DNA of 56,964 nt from an uncultured Woeseiaceae bacterium (GCA_947259285.1 CAMYMR010000028.1:1-56964); one strand, 5' to 3'. Positions 1 through 9,506 are shown, numbered from the stretch's first letter. Notes: generated by a model from the sequence alone, not told the origin. Translations and numbers: made by a program.

Positions 1-100
1 TTTTGTGACATAACTCCATGAAATGCGTCCGATTTCAAACGAAACTGCCTCTCTCGCAACGCCTTTAACCGTCAGGCCAAGGAAAGGGTAATCGGAGCTT

Positions 101-2737
101 ATGTACGAAGAGCATTTTGGGTTAGAAAAACGTCCCTTCAGTGAAAAAGCGAAGGGCCCCGATGTTTTTGTTGGCCCACAGACAGCGAAGACCATGGAAG
201 GCTTCAGAAAAGCACTTGCCGTGCAAGACGCGGTCGTCACCGTTTCCGGGCCGGTAGGGACCGGCAAGACGACGCTGGTCGAACGTGCGCTCAATGCCAT
301 TGGATCGAAGTACAAGACGATTCGTGTCGGTCGGGTGAAAATGAACAGCAGCGACATACTCGAATCGCTGCTCATCGTGCTTGGGGTCCAGGAGCGGCCA
401 AACGGGACCATTCAGAAGTTTGGGGCGCTCCGCAGGAAACTGCAGCAGCTTCAAGACGCCGAAACCCGCGTCTTCGTTCTCGTCGAAGACGCTGTGCACG
501 CCGGATCGGAGACCCTCGCGGAGCTGGAAGCCCTGACCGATGCGGAGGCCGGAGAATCTGACGGCGCCAGTATCGTGCTGATGGGCGATGACCGTCTTTT
601 CGACTTTATGCGACAGCCGGAACTCGCCCGACTGCAACAACGAATTCGTCGACGTCACAAAATTCAGCCGCTGTGTCTCCCGGAGATGCTGGGCTACCTG
701 AGGCACGGCTTCCGCATTGCCGGCGGAGATTACGAACAGATCTTCGATGACCGGTCTGCGGAGCTGTTTAATCAACTCAGCGAAGGCGTACCCCGCGTCG
801 CGAATAATCTGGTTGACGCCGTCCTCGTGGCCGCAGCCACAAACGGGATGGACAGAATCCCTGCAAGCTTCGTCGCCGAAATCGTTGCCGAAGAGTTCGG
901 TCTGACCGCCGATGGCTTCGACTTCTCGATACCCGAAGCGGTAGAGGACGCGTCGCCCGATCCCATCGATCCAGAAACATCGGAGCCAGTCGTCGAGCCG
1001 GCAGTAGGGCCCATCGTCGATGACGTACCGGAGCCTGTCGCAGAGCTCGCTGAAGAGCCAGATGTCGAGCCGGCAACAGAACTCGCCGAGGACGTCACAA
1101 CAGAGCCTGCTCCGAAAATCGCGAAAGAGCCGCTCGCCGAGTCCGCGGCAGAACTCGCCGAGGACATGACAACGGAGCCCGTCGCAGAGCTTGCGGATGA
1201 GCCAGTTGTCGACGAGGCGCCGAAGCCCGAAGCCTCAGAGGAATCGCCGCCGGTCATCGACATTGCTGACGAAGCCGAGACGTCACCTGAACAGTCAATG
1301 GACGTTCCACACCTGATCAACGACACGCTGCCGGATCTCTCGATTCTGTCGAAACGTTACGCAACGCTCTCGCAGGACGAATTCGAGGAAACTACTGAGC
1401 TGGTCACGGAGGCGGACGACGTCAACATCCATGCCGAATCCGAAGCTCGGGCAGCGGACCACGACGTAGAGGAAATTGCAGCGGATGCCGATACGATTGT
1501 CGCGGAGGATGCGGACGATTTAGCGGACGTTAGTCCCGAACCGGAACCGCTAGGAGAGGTCATTGCCGAGCCCGCGCCTGAGTCGGAGTCGCCGTTCGAG
1601 GTGCTTCCTGAACTCGAGGCCGAGCCGGAGCCTTTGACAGAAAACGTCCCGGTGCTCGAGCCCGTAGCAGAGAACGTTCCTGTATTGGAGGCTGCACCTC
1701 ACTCCTCGCCCGAGCTAGTCGCCGAATTCGCCGCCGAATTCGAACCGCAACCGGTCGCCGAGTCGGAAGGTATCGACGAAGGGATCCCAGAACTCACTCC
1801 GGCATCACCACCCGAGCCCGCCGCCGAGAGCGTCCCTGAGGCCGGGGAACGGCCCGTACTCGAAATTGTCCCGGACAATCCAGCGCTTGAAACGGCAACT
1901 GACATTAACCAGCCCGAGTCGCAGGAGAAGACTCCGGAATGGGATCGCGATCCGACATTCGCCCAGTTAAAACCCGATCTGGACGCGTTGGAACAAGCGA
2001 TGGCTTATACCCACAGCGAACCCTTGGAATCGAAATCACAGACGCCGCCCGAACCTGAGGTCCTCGCTGCCAGCATCGGCGAAGAAGAAATTCCCGAAAT
2101 CACGCTGGATAAATCGATCGAAACGGGAATCCAGGATCACCTGGTCGAAGAGCCCGCTGATATCCAACCGCCTCGAGCGGCCAAGAAATCAGACGTTGAG
2201 CTTGGCCAGATTGCGGCCAACATCGCAAACGCCAAAACCCTGGATGACATCGACGACATCATGGCCGAGACGCTTTTCGGCACCAGCATCAGCATGATCG
2301 CAGCCGCAGTCACGGCGAATCCTCCGAGTGACGAATCGGCCAATGACGAACTGCGACTTGTGGGAGAGGAGACGTCGGCGACGGTGGAACAAGCTGTTCA
2401 GGCAAGCCCACTGCCGCAGCAGATACGAGAAGAGATTTCCATCGAAACACCCGAGCCCGCGGCGAACGTCGGATTGGACCCGTCCGCATCGCAGCGTCTG
2501 AAAACGGTGCGCGCGCTGAATGCAGACCTTCACCCCGCGCTCAGGGAACCGGTAAAACCCACACCGGCCGCGAGTTCGCCTCCTGTCAGCGATGAGCCCC
2601 AACCGATCGAAGACCAGATCAATACCTCGATAACCCAGACGCTCCAGGCGCTGAAGATACCGCCCGAGATGGAGGATGAGGAGCCGGAAGAAGAACAAAA
2701 GTCAGGATTCTTCAGCCGATTCCGCCGTTCCAAGTAG
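101..2737 (+). CDS. GspA/ExeA-like AAA ATPase with long acidic Glu-Pro tail
   Basis: 878 residues. The first ~275 look like the AAA ATPase of the ExeA/GspA/MshM group: an N-terminal YEEHFGLEKRPF segment, Walker A GPVGTGKTT at residues 50-58 and a Walker B-like strand VFVLVED near 125-131, where the usual DEAQ is VEDA. Residues ~285-640 are a low-complexity, strongly acidic stretch rich in Glu-Pro-Val-Ala with imperfect ELAEEP-type repeats. A more ordered segment near 705-730 contains TLDDIDDIMAETLFG, and the protein ends in a basic RFRRSK tail. Relatives in this family help assemble secretion or pilus machines at the inner membrane. No peptidoglycan-binding domain is visible. The ATG at 101 follows GGAAAGGG. 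The substrate system is unknown; gspCDEF lies 32 kb away. Confidence 0.75.
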   Translation: MYEEHFGLEKRPFSEKAKGPDVFVGPQTAKTMEGFRKALAVQDAVVTVSGPVGTGKTTLVERALNAIGSKYKTIRVGRVKMNSSDILESLLIVLGVQERPNGTIQKFGALRRKLQQLQDAETRVFVLVEDAVHAGSETLAELEALTDAEAGESDGASIVLMGDDRLFDFMRQPELARLQQRIRRRHKIQPLCLPEMLGYLRHGFRIAGGDYEQIFDDRSAELFNQLSEGVPRVANNLVDAVLVAAATNGMDRIPASFVAEIVAEEFGLTADGFDFSIPEAVEDASPDPIDPETSEPVVEPAVGPIVDDVPEPVAELAEEPDVEPATELAEDVTTEPAPKIAKEPLAESAAELAEDMTTEPVAELADEPVVDEAPKPEASEESPPVIDIADEAETSPEQSMDVPHLINDTLPDLSILSKRYATLSQDEFEETTELVTEADDVNIHAESEARAADHDVEEIAADADTIVAEDADDLADVSPEPEPLGEVIAEPAPESESPFEVLPELEAEPEPLTENVPVLEPVAENVPVLEAAPHSSPELVAEFAAEFEPQPVAESEGIDEGIPELTPASPPEPAAESVPEAGERPVLEIVPDNPALETATDINQPESQEKTPEWDRDPTFAQLKPDLDALEQAMAYTHSEPLESKSQTPPEPEVLAASIGEEEIPEITLDKSIETGIQDHLVEEPADIQPPRAAKKSDVELGQIAANIANAKTLDDIDDIMAETLFGTSISMIAAAVTANPPSDESANDELRLVGEETSATVEQAVQASPLPQQIREEISIETPEPAANVGLDPSASQRLKTVRALNADLHPALREPVKPTPAASSPPVSDEPQPIEDQINTSITQTLQALKIPPEMEDEEPEEEQKSGFFSRFRRSK

Positions 2738-2742
2738 CGCTC

Positions 2743-4467
2743 TTACTGGTCGAGCGCCTCGAGCGCCGCAAGGCGTGCCGCCTCGAATTCATCGCCCGGG
2801 TTCCACGCCGGCATGTCATCGGCGTTCGCGATAGCGAGTCCGGTCCAATAGCCCAGCAGCGCATCCTGGACCATGCCGTCAAAGTTCCAACTCGCATCGT
2901 ATTCGTCCGATGGCTGGTGATAGTCAACGGTAGTATGTTGGTTCTGCTGCTCCCGACCCCAACCCGTCGGCCGGTCAACGAAATCAGTACCTGCCTTGAG
3001 ATACATCGCGGGAACACCAATCTTCGCCAAACTGAACTGATCGGAGCGATAAAAATAACCCTTGTCGGGGAACTGATCGGGCTTTAGAACGCGCCCCTGC
3101 TCCTCAGCAAACCGCGCCGCGATGGAATCAATTGTCGATTTCCCGAGGCCAATGAACGTCACGTCGTGAGTCGCGCCCCAGATATTGGGGCTATCGTAGT
3201 TGATGTTCGCCGCGATCTTGCCCGGCGCGAATGTAGGATTGGCGGCGTAGTGCTCGGCACCCAGCAGGCCCTGTTCCTCTGCACCGACCAAGGCGATCAA
3301 AACAGATCGCCGTGGCGCGACCGGCAACGCCTTGATGGCCCTTGCGATCGCCATTGGTATTGCGACGCCGGCCGCGTTATCCCTCGCGCCATTGTAAATC
3401 TCGTCGCCTTCGTCATTCGGCGTGCCAATACCAAGATGATCGTGATGCGCTGTGTAAACGACAACTTCGTCGCGGAGACCCGGATCACTGCCCGGAATAA
3501 GTCCCAATACATTGGCCGACTGCGCGTGAGCGATATCGACGTCCATCGCAAGCGACGTTGTGATACCGAGCGGCACTGGCGCGAAATCACGATTAGAGGC
3601 TGCTTCGCGAAGCACATCGAGGTCCATACCCGCCATGGCCACGAGTTCTCGCGACGCATCTTCGGTCAGCCATGCTTTGAAACGGGTCCTCGGTTCATCG
3701 TCGGCCGGCAGCTCGAACTGCACGCCGGTCCACGAAGTCTGCACGACCTGAAACGGGTAGCCCGCCGATGGCTCGGTGTGAATGATGATCGCGCCGGCGG
3801 CTCCCTGACGAGCGGCGCTCTCAAACTTGTAGTCCCAGCGGCCGTACCACAGTCGCGTCGCGCCCTCGAACAACTCAGGATCCCAGTCGGGATCGTTGTT
3901 CATCATGAGCAGGATCTTGCCATTCAGGTCGGTCCCTTTGTAGTCGTCCCAGTCGTACTCGGGCGCCTGAATTCCATAGCCGACGAAGACAACTTCTGCG
4001 TCGCTGACAGCGACTTCCGGCTGCTGCACGCCGCTGCCGACAATGAACTGATCCCATTGCTTTAGCGTCATCGACGTGTCCTTGCCATCGAAGGTCCAGG
4101 ACGCTGGCTGCGACGCATTAATACCGACAAGATCAAACATCTGCTGCCAGCTTCCATCATCGGCGCCCGGCAGCAGTCCAAGTGTCGCCATTTCATCCGC
4201 CAGGTAGCGACGGGCCATTTCATCACCGGGACTTCCGGGGCCTCGCCCTTCATAGCGGTCGTCGGCAATTTCCACAACGATAGAGCGCATATAGTCGCCC
4301 GCAATCAGTAGCGCGGCTTCCTCGGCGGACCGGTCGACCGTAGTCGTCGTTGCCACGGCCTTGTCCTCCGCCTGAGGCGCCGCCTTCTCGGCCGACGGAT
4401 CCGGCCGGCCGCAGGCCGCCATTGCAACGAAAAGTGTGAAGGCGATCAGTAATTTCGTACTACTCAT
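2743..4467 (-). CDS. M28 family zinc metallopeptidase with PA domain, lipoprotein
   Basis: Predicted exported zinc aminopeptidase of family M28, about 574 residues. The start chosen is the ATG at 4467, because it gives a lipoprotein signal (MSSTKLLIAFTLFVAMAAC, lipid Cys19); a longer frame reaches 4608 but adds an unlikely N-terminus. A protease-associated insert lies near residues 150-300 (LNGKILLMMNNDPDWD). Metal and catalytic positions of M28 are visible: HHDHLG near 341, GARDNAAG with Asp363, GAEEQG with Glu397-Glu398, and NYDSP near 425. Family members remove N-terminal residues from peptides. It is the last gene of the minus-strand series, 22 bases after the dienelactone hydrolase. Confidence 0.85.
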   Translation of the reverse strand: MSSTKLLIAFTLFVAMAACGRPDPSAEKAAPQAEDKAVATTTTVDRSAEEAALLIAGDYMRSIVVEIADDRYEGRGPGSPGDEMARRYLADEMATLGLLPGADDGSWQQMFDLVGINASQPASWTFDGKDTSMTLKQWDQFIVGSGVQQPEVAVSDAEVVFVGYGIQAPEYDWDDYKGTDLNGKILLMMNNDPDWDPELFEGATRLWYGRWDYKFESAARQGAAGAIIIHTEPSAGYPFQVVQTSWTGVQFELPADDEPRTRFKAWLTEDASRELVAMAGMDLDVLREAASNRDFAPVPLGITTSLAMDVDIAHAQSANVLGLIPGSDPGLRDEVVVYTAHHDHLGIGTPNDEGDEIYNGARDNAAGVAIPMAIARAIKALPVAPRRSVLIALVGAEEQGLLGAEHYAANPTFAPGKIAANINYDSPNIWGATHDVTFIGLGKSTIDSIAARFAEEQGRVLKPDQFPDKGYFYRSDQFSLAKIGVPAMYLKAGTDFVDRPTGWGREQQNQHTTVDYHQPSDEYDASWNFDGMVQDALLGYWTGLAIANADDMPAWNPGDEFEAARLAALEALDQ

Positions 4468-4489
4468 AGTCGTGATATTCCCAAGCCGG

Positions 4490-5212
4490 TCATTCATCAA
4501 ATAGTTCGTGCAGGAAGTTTCGCAGGGCAATCCATGAGCGTCGATCCGCTGTGGCATTGAAGACAGTGCCTCTCTCGCTGTCGTCCGCCGCGGGATTGGT
4601 GAACGCATGCACGGTATTTCCGTATGCGTGCAGCTGCCAGTCGGCGCCCATCGCCGTCATTTCATCGGCGAGTGCGCTAACCCGGTCAGGCGGCGCCAGC
4701 GGGTCGTCCCAACCATGCAGCGCCAGCACCCTGGCCTTGATCGTGTTGCCTGCCGTATTGCCGGGCGCCTCAAGCAATCCATGGAAGCTGATCACGCCGG
4801 CCAGCTCTTCACCGGTTCGCGCGAGATCCAGCACGCTCAGGCCGCCAAAACAGAAACCCAGGGCCGCGACCCGGCTGCCGTCAACTTCCGGTTGCTCTTT
4901 CATGATCTGAAGTGACAGCAACATGCGCTTTTGCAGGGTCAGACGATCCGCTTTGAGCGCGTCCATATGCGCGCGATTACTGGCATCGTCGCCGCCCAAG
5001 GCAGACTTACCGTAAACATCGAGGGCAAACGCAGCATAGCCAAGCTCGGCCAGATCCCGCGCCTTGCGCTCCTCAAAAGGCGTGCGACCCCGAATGGTAT
5101 GCGCGACGAGCACGCCCGGGCACGCGCCATCGATGGCATCGTCCCAGGCGAGCATTCCCTCGAAAGTCGTTTGCCCATCGTCGTACTCGAGCAGGCGAGT
5201 TCTTACGCTCAC
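4490..5212 (-). CDS. Dienelactone hydrolase family protein
   Basis: 240-residue alpha/beta hydrolase of the dienelactone hydrolase family. The nucleophile is a cysteine in GFCFGG (Cys121), as in classic dienelactone hydrolases. The acid lies in HGWDDP (Asp169/170) and the histidine in GNTVHAF (His202), completing a Cys-Asp-His triad. The start is GTG at 5212, six bases after a GAGAGG ribosome site. No signal peptide is visible, so it is probably cytoplasmic. The natural substrate cannot be read from the sequence; many family members act on esters or lactones unrelated to chloroaromatic breakdown. It lies between the holin-like membrane gene and the M28 peptidase with short gaps, so probably the same transcript. 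Confidence 0.85.
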   Translation of the reverse strand: MSVRTRLLEYDDGQTTFEGMLAWDDAIDGACPGVLVAHTIRGRTPFEERKARDLAELGYAAFALDVYGKSALGGDDASNRAHMDALKADRLTLQKRMLLSLQIMKEQPEVDGSRVAALGFCFGGLSVLDLARTGEELAGVISFHGLLEAPGNTAGNTIKARVLALHGWDDPLAPPDRVSALADEMTAMGADWQLHAYGNTVHAFTNPAADDSERGTVFNATADRRSWIALRNFLHELFDE

Positions 5213-5236
5213 AGATGACCTCTCACAGGAGTCTGC

Positions 5237-5614
5237 TTAACGTCGGCGGACGATGAAGACTTCATATTTGCCATCAGGGCCGATATACCAGGACGCCACG
5301 GTGCTTGTGATGCTAAGAATAATCGCGCCGAATACGGCTGACCAGAATCCGCTGACTGAAAAATTGTCCAGCAGTGCCGCGACCAATCCGAACATCGCCG
5401 CATTAAGGACAAGAAGAAACAGGCCAAGCGTAATGATCGTCAGCGGCAGCGTCAGTACAAACGCGATCGGACGGACGACCGCATTTACGATCCCGACGAA
5501 GAATGCTGCCAGGATGAATGTGCCAGTACCTGCGATGCTCACGCCCGGAACGATAATCGAAGCCAGGAACAGGCCCAGCATCGCAATGAGTGTCCGTATG
5601 AAGATGCCCTGCAT
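5237..5614 (-). CDS. Phage-holin-superfamily (PF04020-like) membrane protein
   Basis: 125-residue integral membrane protein with about four hydrophobic helices (residues ~5-25, 30-55, 57-80, 88-112) and a short charged C-terminus. The PIAFVLTLPLTIITLGLFLLVLNA pattern, quoted here only by its LPLTIITLG core, is typical of the small membrane family labelled mycobacterial four-helix phage holin. That name is historical: these genes are common in chromosomes without prophage, and nothing phage-like surrounds this one. Function unknown. It sits between the CFA synthase (39-base gap) and the dienelactone hydrolase (24-base gap). Confidence 0.8.
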   Translation of the reverse strand: MQGIFIRTLIAMLGLFLASIIVPGVSIAGTGTFILAAFFVGIVNAVVRPIAFVLTLPLTIITLGLFLLVLNAAMFGLVAALLDNFSVSGFWSAVFGAIILSITSTVASWYIGPDGKYEVFIVRRR

Positions 5615-5653
5615 CGCTACATTATGGGCCGACAGCGACCGCGATTAAAGCCT

Positions 5654-6928
5654 CTAATTGGTGGCGATCGTGGCCGGACGGGCCTCGGTACCAATTGCAT
5701 GCAGCTGCACCGTGCCGATCGCTCGTTCCGCGAACGCGCCTTCGCAGTAGCAGAGATAGAACTCCCACAGACGAATAAATTCCTCCGAGAACCCCTGGTT
5801 GCGGACCTCGTTGAGTTTCTCGAAGAAGCGTTCGCGCCAGCGCCTGAGCGTCAACGCATAGTGCGGCCCAATGTCCTCAACCGCGATCGTCTTGAGCGGT
5901 GTCACGCGCGTCAGGGAGCTGGTCATCGCGGTCAATGAGGGCAGAAAGCCTCCCGGAAATACGTAGCGTTTGATGAAGTCGACCGTTTTCCTGGCCCTCT
6001 CATAGCGCTGATCAGCGATGGTAATCGCCTGCAACAGCATTTCACCGTCCGGCTTCAGTAACGATGCGCACTTGCTGAAGAACGTGTCAAGGTACTCGTG
6101 GCCAACGGCCTCGATCATTTCGATGCTGACGAGTTTATCGTACTTGCCTTCAAGATCGCGGTAGTCATTCTTCAATAGCGTGATTTTGCCCGTCAGGCCC
6201 AAAGCTTCGACTTTCGCCCGCGCGTACTCGTACTGCTGCTCTGAGATTGTCGTCGTCGTCACATGGCAGCCGTACCTTGTGGCGGCATGAACGGCGAAGC
6301 CGCCCCAGCCGGTGCCGATTTCTACTACCTCGTCCGACTCAGCGAGATTCAGCTTCCGACAGATTCGGTCGAGCTTCGCGACCGACGCGTCTTCCAGAGA
6401 CGTCGACTGGCTTGCAAAATACGCGCTTGAATACATCATCTGCGAATCAAGCCACAGGCTGTAGAAATCATTGCCGAGGTCGTAATGCGCCGCGATGTTT
6501 CGCTGACTGCCGCGCTTCGTATTCCTGTTCATCCAGTGAAAGAGTCTCTGCAGCGGCCGCTTCAGAAGCGCCGTGCCGGAATCCAACTCATCGAGGACGC
6601 CGCGATTTCTCAACAATATTTTGACCAGCGACTCCAGTTGCGAACATTCCCAATAACCCTGGATGTAGGCCTCGCCGGAGCCGACCGACCCGCCGAAGGC
6701 AATGTCACTGTAAAAAGCCGGTGAATGAATTTTGATGACGACCGGCTCGGGGAATTCGTCGGCCCGCTGGCCGAACGTTTGCTCCTTTCCATCCTCAATG
6801 ATCGTGATCTCACCTTGTCGTAACGCGGCAAGGCGGCCGAGCACGGCACGACGAGCCAGCCGGTCCAGCCAGCCCGCCTCCTGCTCTTTATAAAGCGCTC
6901 CAATCGAGTCTACGGAAATGGTCTTCAT
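5654..6928 (-). CDS. cfa: Cyclopropane-fatty-acyl-phospholipid synthase
   Basis: 424 residues, the length expected of full CFA synthases. These enzymes transfer a methylene from S-adenosylmethionine to the cis double bond of membrane phospholipid acyl chains. An N-terminal acyl/lipid-binding domain (~1-140) is followed by the catalytic core: HYDLGNDFYSLWLD near 148-161, SAM-binding VVEIGTGWGGFA at 201-212, and SIEMIEAVGHEY further on. It starts two bases after the DUF1365 stop, so the two are almost certainly co-translated. Its neighbours (DUF1365, flavin oxidoreductase, lipocalin, DUF2878 and a second CFA-like methyltransferase) form a block seen in other proteobacteria for unusual membrane lipids. 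The product could be a cyclopropane or another methylated acyl chain. Confidence 0.88.
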   Translation of the reverse strand: MKTISVDSIGALYKEQEAGWLDRLARRAVLGRLAALRQGEITIIEDGKEQTFGQRADEFPEPVVIKIHSPAFYSDIAFGGSVGSGEAYIQGYWECSQLESLVKILLRNRGVLDELDSGTALLKRPLQRLFHWMNRNTKRGSQRNIAAHYDLGNDFYSLWLDSQMMYSSAYFASQSTSLEDASVAKLDRICRKLNLAESDEVVEIGTGWGGFAVHAATRYGCHVTTTTISEQQYEYARAKVEALGLTGKITLLKNDYRDLEGKYDKLVSIEMIEAVGHEYLDTFFSKCASLLKPDGEMLLQAITIADQRYERARKTVDFIKRYVFPGGFLPSLTAMTSSLTRVTPLKTIAVEDIGPHYALTLRRWRERFFEKLNEVRNQGFSEEFIRLWEFYLCYCEGAFAERAIGTVQLHAIGTEARPATIATN

Positions 6929-6930
6929 GT

Positions 6931-7701
6931 CTAGTGCACCACCATTGTCTTTTTCTTGTCAGGATGTACATGGAGTGGGCAGCGCTTCAGCCAGAGGCGC
7001 AACGCTTGCCAGTATATCGCGGCGATAATTTTTACCGTCATCAGCGGAAAGATTGCAAGGACTCTCGCCAGATGCACTCCGTTGATCTCAGTCCTCTGCA
7101 TCTTGATTGCGGCATCGAAGAAACGCTTGCCATTCCTGGAATTCGCCATGTAAACGTTCATGCGCTCGGATGGGACATTGAAGCTCCAGTCGTATTGGAC
7201 GTCCATCGGCATGAAAGGCGACACGTGCATCTTCTTTGCCGGACGGAAGCGCCATGCCCGAGCCGTGCCTATGTTCTCGGCGGCGGGCAGCACGTAAGTA
7301 TCCTGCTCGCCCCACGGTGTATTGTTGACTTCAGCCACGATTGCTTCGAGCGCCTCGCCGTCTTCAGAAAAACAATAGTAGAAGCTGACCGGATTGAAGC
7401 CGTGACCGAAGTAACGCAGATTTGTAAGCAAGCGAACGGGCCCTGCCGGCCGCCGGCCGGTTTCGCGGGCTACCAGCTCACGAACGGAGTCTGACAGCGA
7501 CTCGTGATCGGGACCCGTGTGGTCGGAACGCCTGAAGCGCGCAATCGCAGGCCGCTTTGTCGACCACAGCCAGTGTTTCTCAAACAGGCCGGGCAGCTCA
7601 TCGAGGTCAAGGTACATCATGAACACCCGGTACTTGAAGCGGTGCAGCACAGGGGTCGTCCTGGTGTGCCTAACCTGCCCTTCGTAGATGCAACTCTCCA
7701 C
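6931..7701 (-). CDS. DUF1365 family protein
   Basis: Conserved protein of the DUF1365 family, about 256 residues from GTG at 7701. That start has a strong GGAGAGG site seven bases upstream and leaves MESCIYEGQVRHTR, the usual N-terminus of the family; an earlier TTG at 7728 lacks such a site. Recognisable family segments are MMYLDLDELPGLFEKH, NLRYFGHGFNPVSFYYC and the KKMHVSPFMPMD region. The start overlaps the end of the flavin oxidoreductase by 32 bases. The biochemical role is not established; the family nearly always accompanies a flavin amine-oxidase-like gene and a CFA-like methyltransferase, so a lipid-modification role is inferred from context. Confidence 0.88.
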   Translation of the reverse strand: MESCIYEGQVRHTRTTPVLHRFKYRVFMMYLDLDELPGLFEKHWLWSTKRPAIARFRRSDHTGPDHESLSDSVRELVARETGRRPAGPVRLLTNLRYFGHGFNPVSFYYCFSEDGEALEAIVAEVNNTPWGEQDTYVLPAAENIGTARAWRFRPAKKMHVSPFMPMDVQYDWSFNVPSERMNVYMANSRNGKRFFDAAIKMQRTEINGVHLARVLAIFPLMTVKIIAAIYWQALRLWLKRCPLHVHPDKKKTMVVH

Positions 7702-8944
7702 GCTGGAGCCTCTCCTCAAAGTGATCAATGGCGTTTAGCGCGCTAACGACACCATCCTCGTGAAAGCCATTGCGCCAGTATGCGCCACAGTAAAAGGTGC
7801 GATCGCAATTCACCTCGGCATGCCGTGCCTGTGCGAGCACGGTCTCACGCGTGTACGTCGGGTGCTGGTACTGAATCCGACGCACCACGCGATCCGGGCG
7901 GATCCTGGAATCATCGTTGAGCGTGACGACATAGGTCCGCTTGGCGTCCAGGTCCTGGAGAATATTCATATTGTAGGACACGGCAACATGGCCGCGATTG
8001 TCCTCCGGCACGAAGTAGTTCCAGGCGGCCCATGCCCTGCGTCGCCGCGGTAATACCGCGTCGTCGGTGTGCAGTACCGCTTCGTTGTCCTGATAGCGAA
8101 TCGCGCCGAGCACACCCACTTCGACATTCGTGGGGTCGGCGAGCATGCGCAGGGCCTGATCGCTATGGCACGCGACAAACACGTAATCGAACTCCTCTCG
8201 GCCATCCCGCTCTGTGACGATCTCGACGTGATTCGGGAAACGGCGAATTGACCGCACCGGGGTATTCAAGCGAATCGATTCGCGGTGCCCACGCACGAGT
8301 CTCTTCACGTATTCACGAGATCCGCCCTGTATGACTCGCCACTGTGGCCGATCCTCCAGCTGCAGGAGGCCGTGATTCTTGAAAAAACGAACCAGAAAAT
8401 GCGCCGGCATATCGAGAACCGCGAGCGGCTCGGATGACCAGATTGCTGCAGCCATCGGCACCAGGTAGTGGTTGATGAAGCCGGCCCCGTAGTTTCTGGA
8501 AGCAAGGTATTCGCCGAGCGCCAGGGACTGTTGCGCCCGGCCTATATCGACAACTGCTTCCCGATTGAATCGCAGTATGTCACGCACCATTGCGTAGAAC
8601 GATGGACGCACCAGGTTTCGGCGCTGTGCGAAGAGTCCGTTCAACGAGGAACCGTTGTACTCGAGCTGGCCATTCGCCGAGTGCACGCTAAACGACATGT
8701 TGCTGGGTTGCGACGGCTGGCCAATTTCGTCCAACAATCGTATGAAGTTCGGATAGGTCATGTCATTAAAGACGATGAACCCGGTATCGACCGCCAGCGT
8801 GCCGCCGTCGTCGTCAACATCGACCGTATTCGTGTGGCCGCCAACATACCCCGCCGCCTCGAATACGGTCACGTCATATCTGTCGCGTAGCTTGTAAGCG
8901 GCGACATTGCCCGCGATTCCGGTGCCTATTATTGCAATGCGCAC
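7670..8944 (-). CDS. FAD-dependent amine-oxidase-like oxidoreductase (COG2907 type)
   Basis: 424-residue flavoprotein. The N-terminal dinucleotide-binding fold starts at residue 2 with IAIIGTGIAGNVAAYKL and continues to FEAAGYVGGHTNT, the flavin-contacting GGH motif of amine-oxidase-like enzymes. It starts at GTG 8944, preceded by AAAGGAGA. In other proteobacteria this type is linked to DUF1365 and CFA-like methyltransferases and is thought to oxidise or desaturate modified acyl chains. One characterised pathway with similar enzyme classes makes furan fatty acids in Rhodobacter; whether this locus does the same is unproven. The gap to the lipocalin upstream is 30 bases. Confidence 0.85.
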   Translation of the reverse strand: MRIAIIGTGIAGNVAAYKLRDRYDVTVFEAAGYVGGHTNTVDVDDDGGTLAVDTGFIVFNDMTYPNFIRLLDEIGQPSQPSNMSFSVHSANGQLEYNGSSLNGLFAQRRNLVRPSFYAMVRDILRFNREAVVDIGRAQQSLALGEYLASRNYGAGFINHYLVPMAAAIWSSEPLAVLDMPAHFLVRFFKNHGLLQLEDRPQWRVIQGGSREYVKRLVRGHRESIRLNTPVRSIRRFPNHVEIVTERDGREEFDYVFVACHSDQALRMLADPTNVEVGVLGAIRYQDNEAVLHTDDAVLPRRRRAWAAWNYFVPEDNRGHVAVSYNMNILQDLDAKRTYVVTLNDDSRIRPDRVVRRIQYQHPTYTRETVLAQARHAEVNCDRTFYCGAYWRNGFHEDGVVSALNAIDHFEERLQRGELHLRRAG

Positions 8945-8974
8945 GATCTCTCCTTTGCTACCAAGCTATGCCGC

Positions 8975-9505
8975 TCACCATTTTTGCGGTACGCGCTCGA
9001 CCTTGCTGGTGTCGTAGCCAATACTCCCGGCTAAAGCGACCAGCCGATCGTAGTCTTCGTCGGAAATGTCGGGCGTCCTCGCCATAATCCAGATGAAGTC
9101 CCTTTTCTGACGAGCAATAACCGTTTGTGAATAGTCGTCATCGAGGTAAACGATTCGATAATCAGCCTTGATGGGCCAGACAAATCGCATGCCCCAGGTG
9201 GCGTTTGTATCGGTATCGGTGACAAACCCCTTCGGGTTGTACTGCTTCCTTTCACCGTCGAAACCGCCTTTCAAGAACGTAAAAGTCGTCTGGATGGATC
9301 CATCATCGTTCAGTTCATAAGTTTCAACGGCGTTGTAGGCGTTCTTCTCGAGAAACGTGGGTATGTTCGCGATGACATACCAGTCACCCATGAATCGCTC
9401 CAGATCTACGTAATCAACGGTCTTCATTTGCGGTCCGCGCGCCGCGCAGGCGCTCAAAGTAAGAGTGAGTAATAGTGCGATAAGTGTTCTATTCATACTG
9501 TTCAT
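8975..9505 (-). CDS. blc: Outer-membrane lipocalin (Blc-like)
   Basis: Bacterial lipocalin, about 176 residues, with a lipoprotein signal ending in LTLSAC. Lipocalin signatures are present: FMGDWYVIANIPTFLE near the N-terminus, VTDTDTNATWGMRFVWP, and YRIVYLDDDYSQTVIARQKRDFIWIMART read as the second and third conserved regions. Blc-type lipocalins are anchored to the outer membrane and bind lipids such as lysophospholipids. ATG codons at 9505 and 9496 are both possible starts; 9505 begins one base after the stop of the preceding gene, suggesting coupling. Its place inside the lipid-modification block fits a lipid carrier role. Confidence 0.88.
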   Translation of the reverse strand: MNSMNRTLIALLLTLTLSACAARGPQMKTVDYVDLERFMGDWYVIANIPTFLEKNAYNAVETYELNDDGSIQTTFTFLKGGFDGERKQYNPKGFVTDTDTNATWGMRFVWPIKADYRIVYLDDDYSQTVIARQKRDFIWIMARTPDISDEDYDRLVALAGSIGYDTSKVERVPQKW

Positions 9506-9506
9506 A

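Noticed and set aside
772-1326. Ser/Ala/Gly-rich minus-strand reading frames inside the first gene
   Set aside because: Their composition is the complement of the Glu-Pro-rich repeat of the real gene; no start signals or homology.
3166-4065. Plus-strand reading frame antisense to the M28 peptidase
   Set aside because: The peptidase metal-site motifs are on the minus strand in order; the antisense product has no domain.
5237-5614. Prophage, because of the holin-superfamily label
   Set aside because: No other phage gene is nearby and this membrane family is common in ordinary chromosomes.
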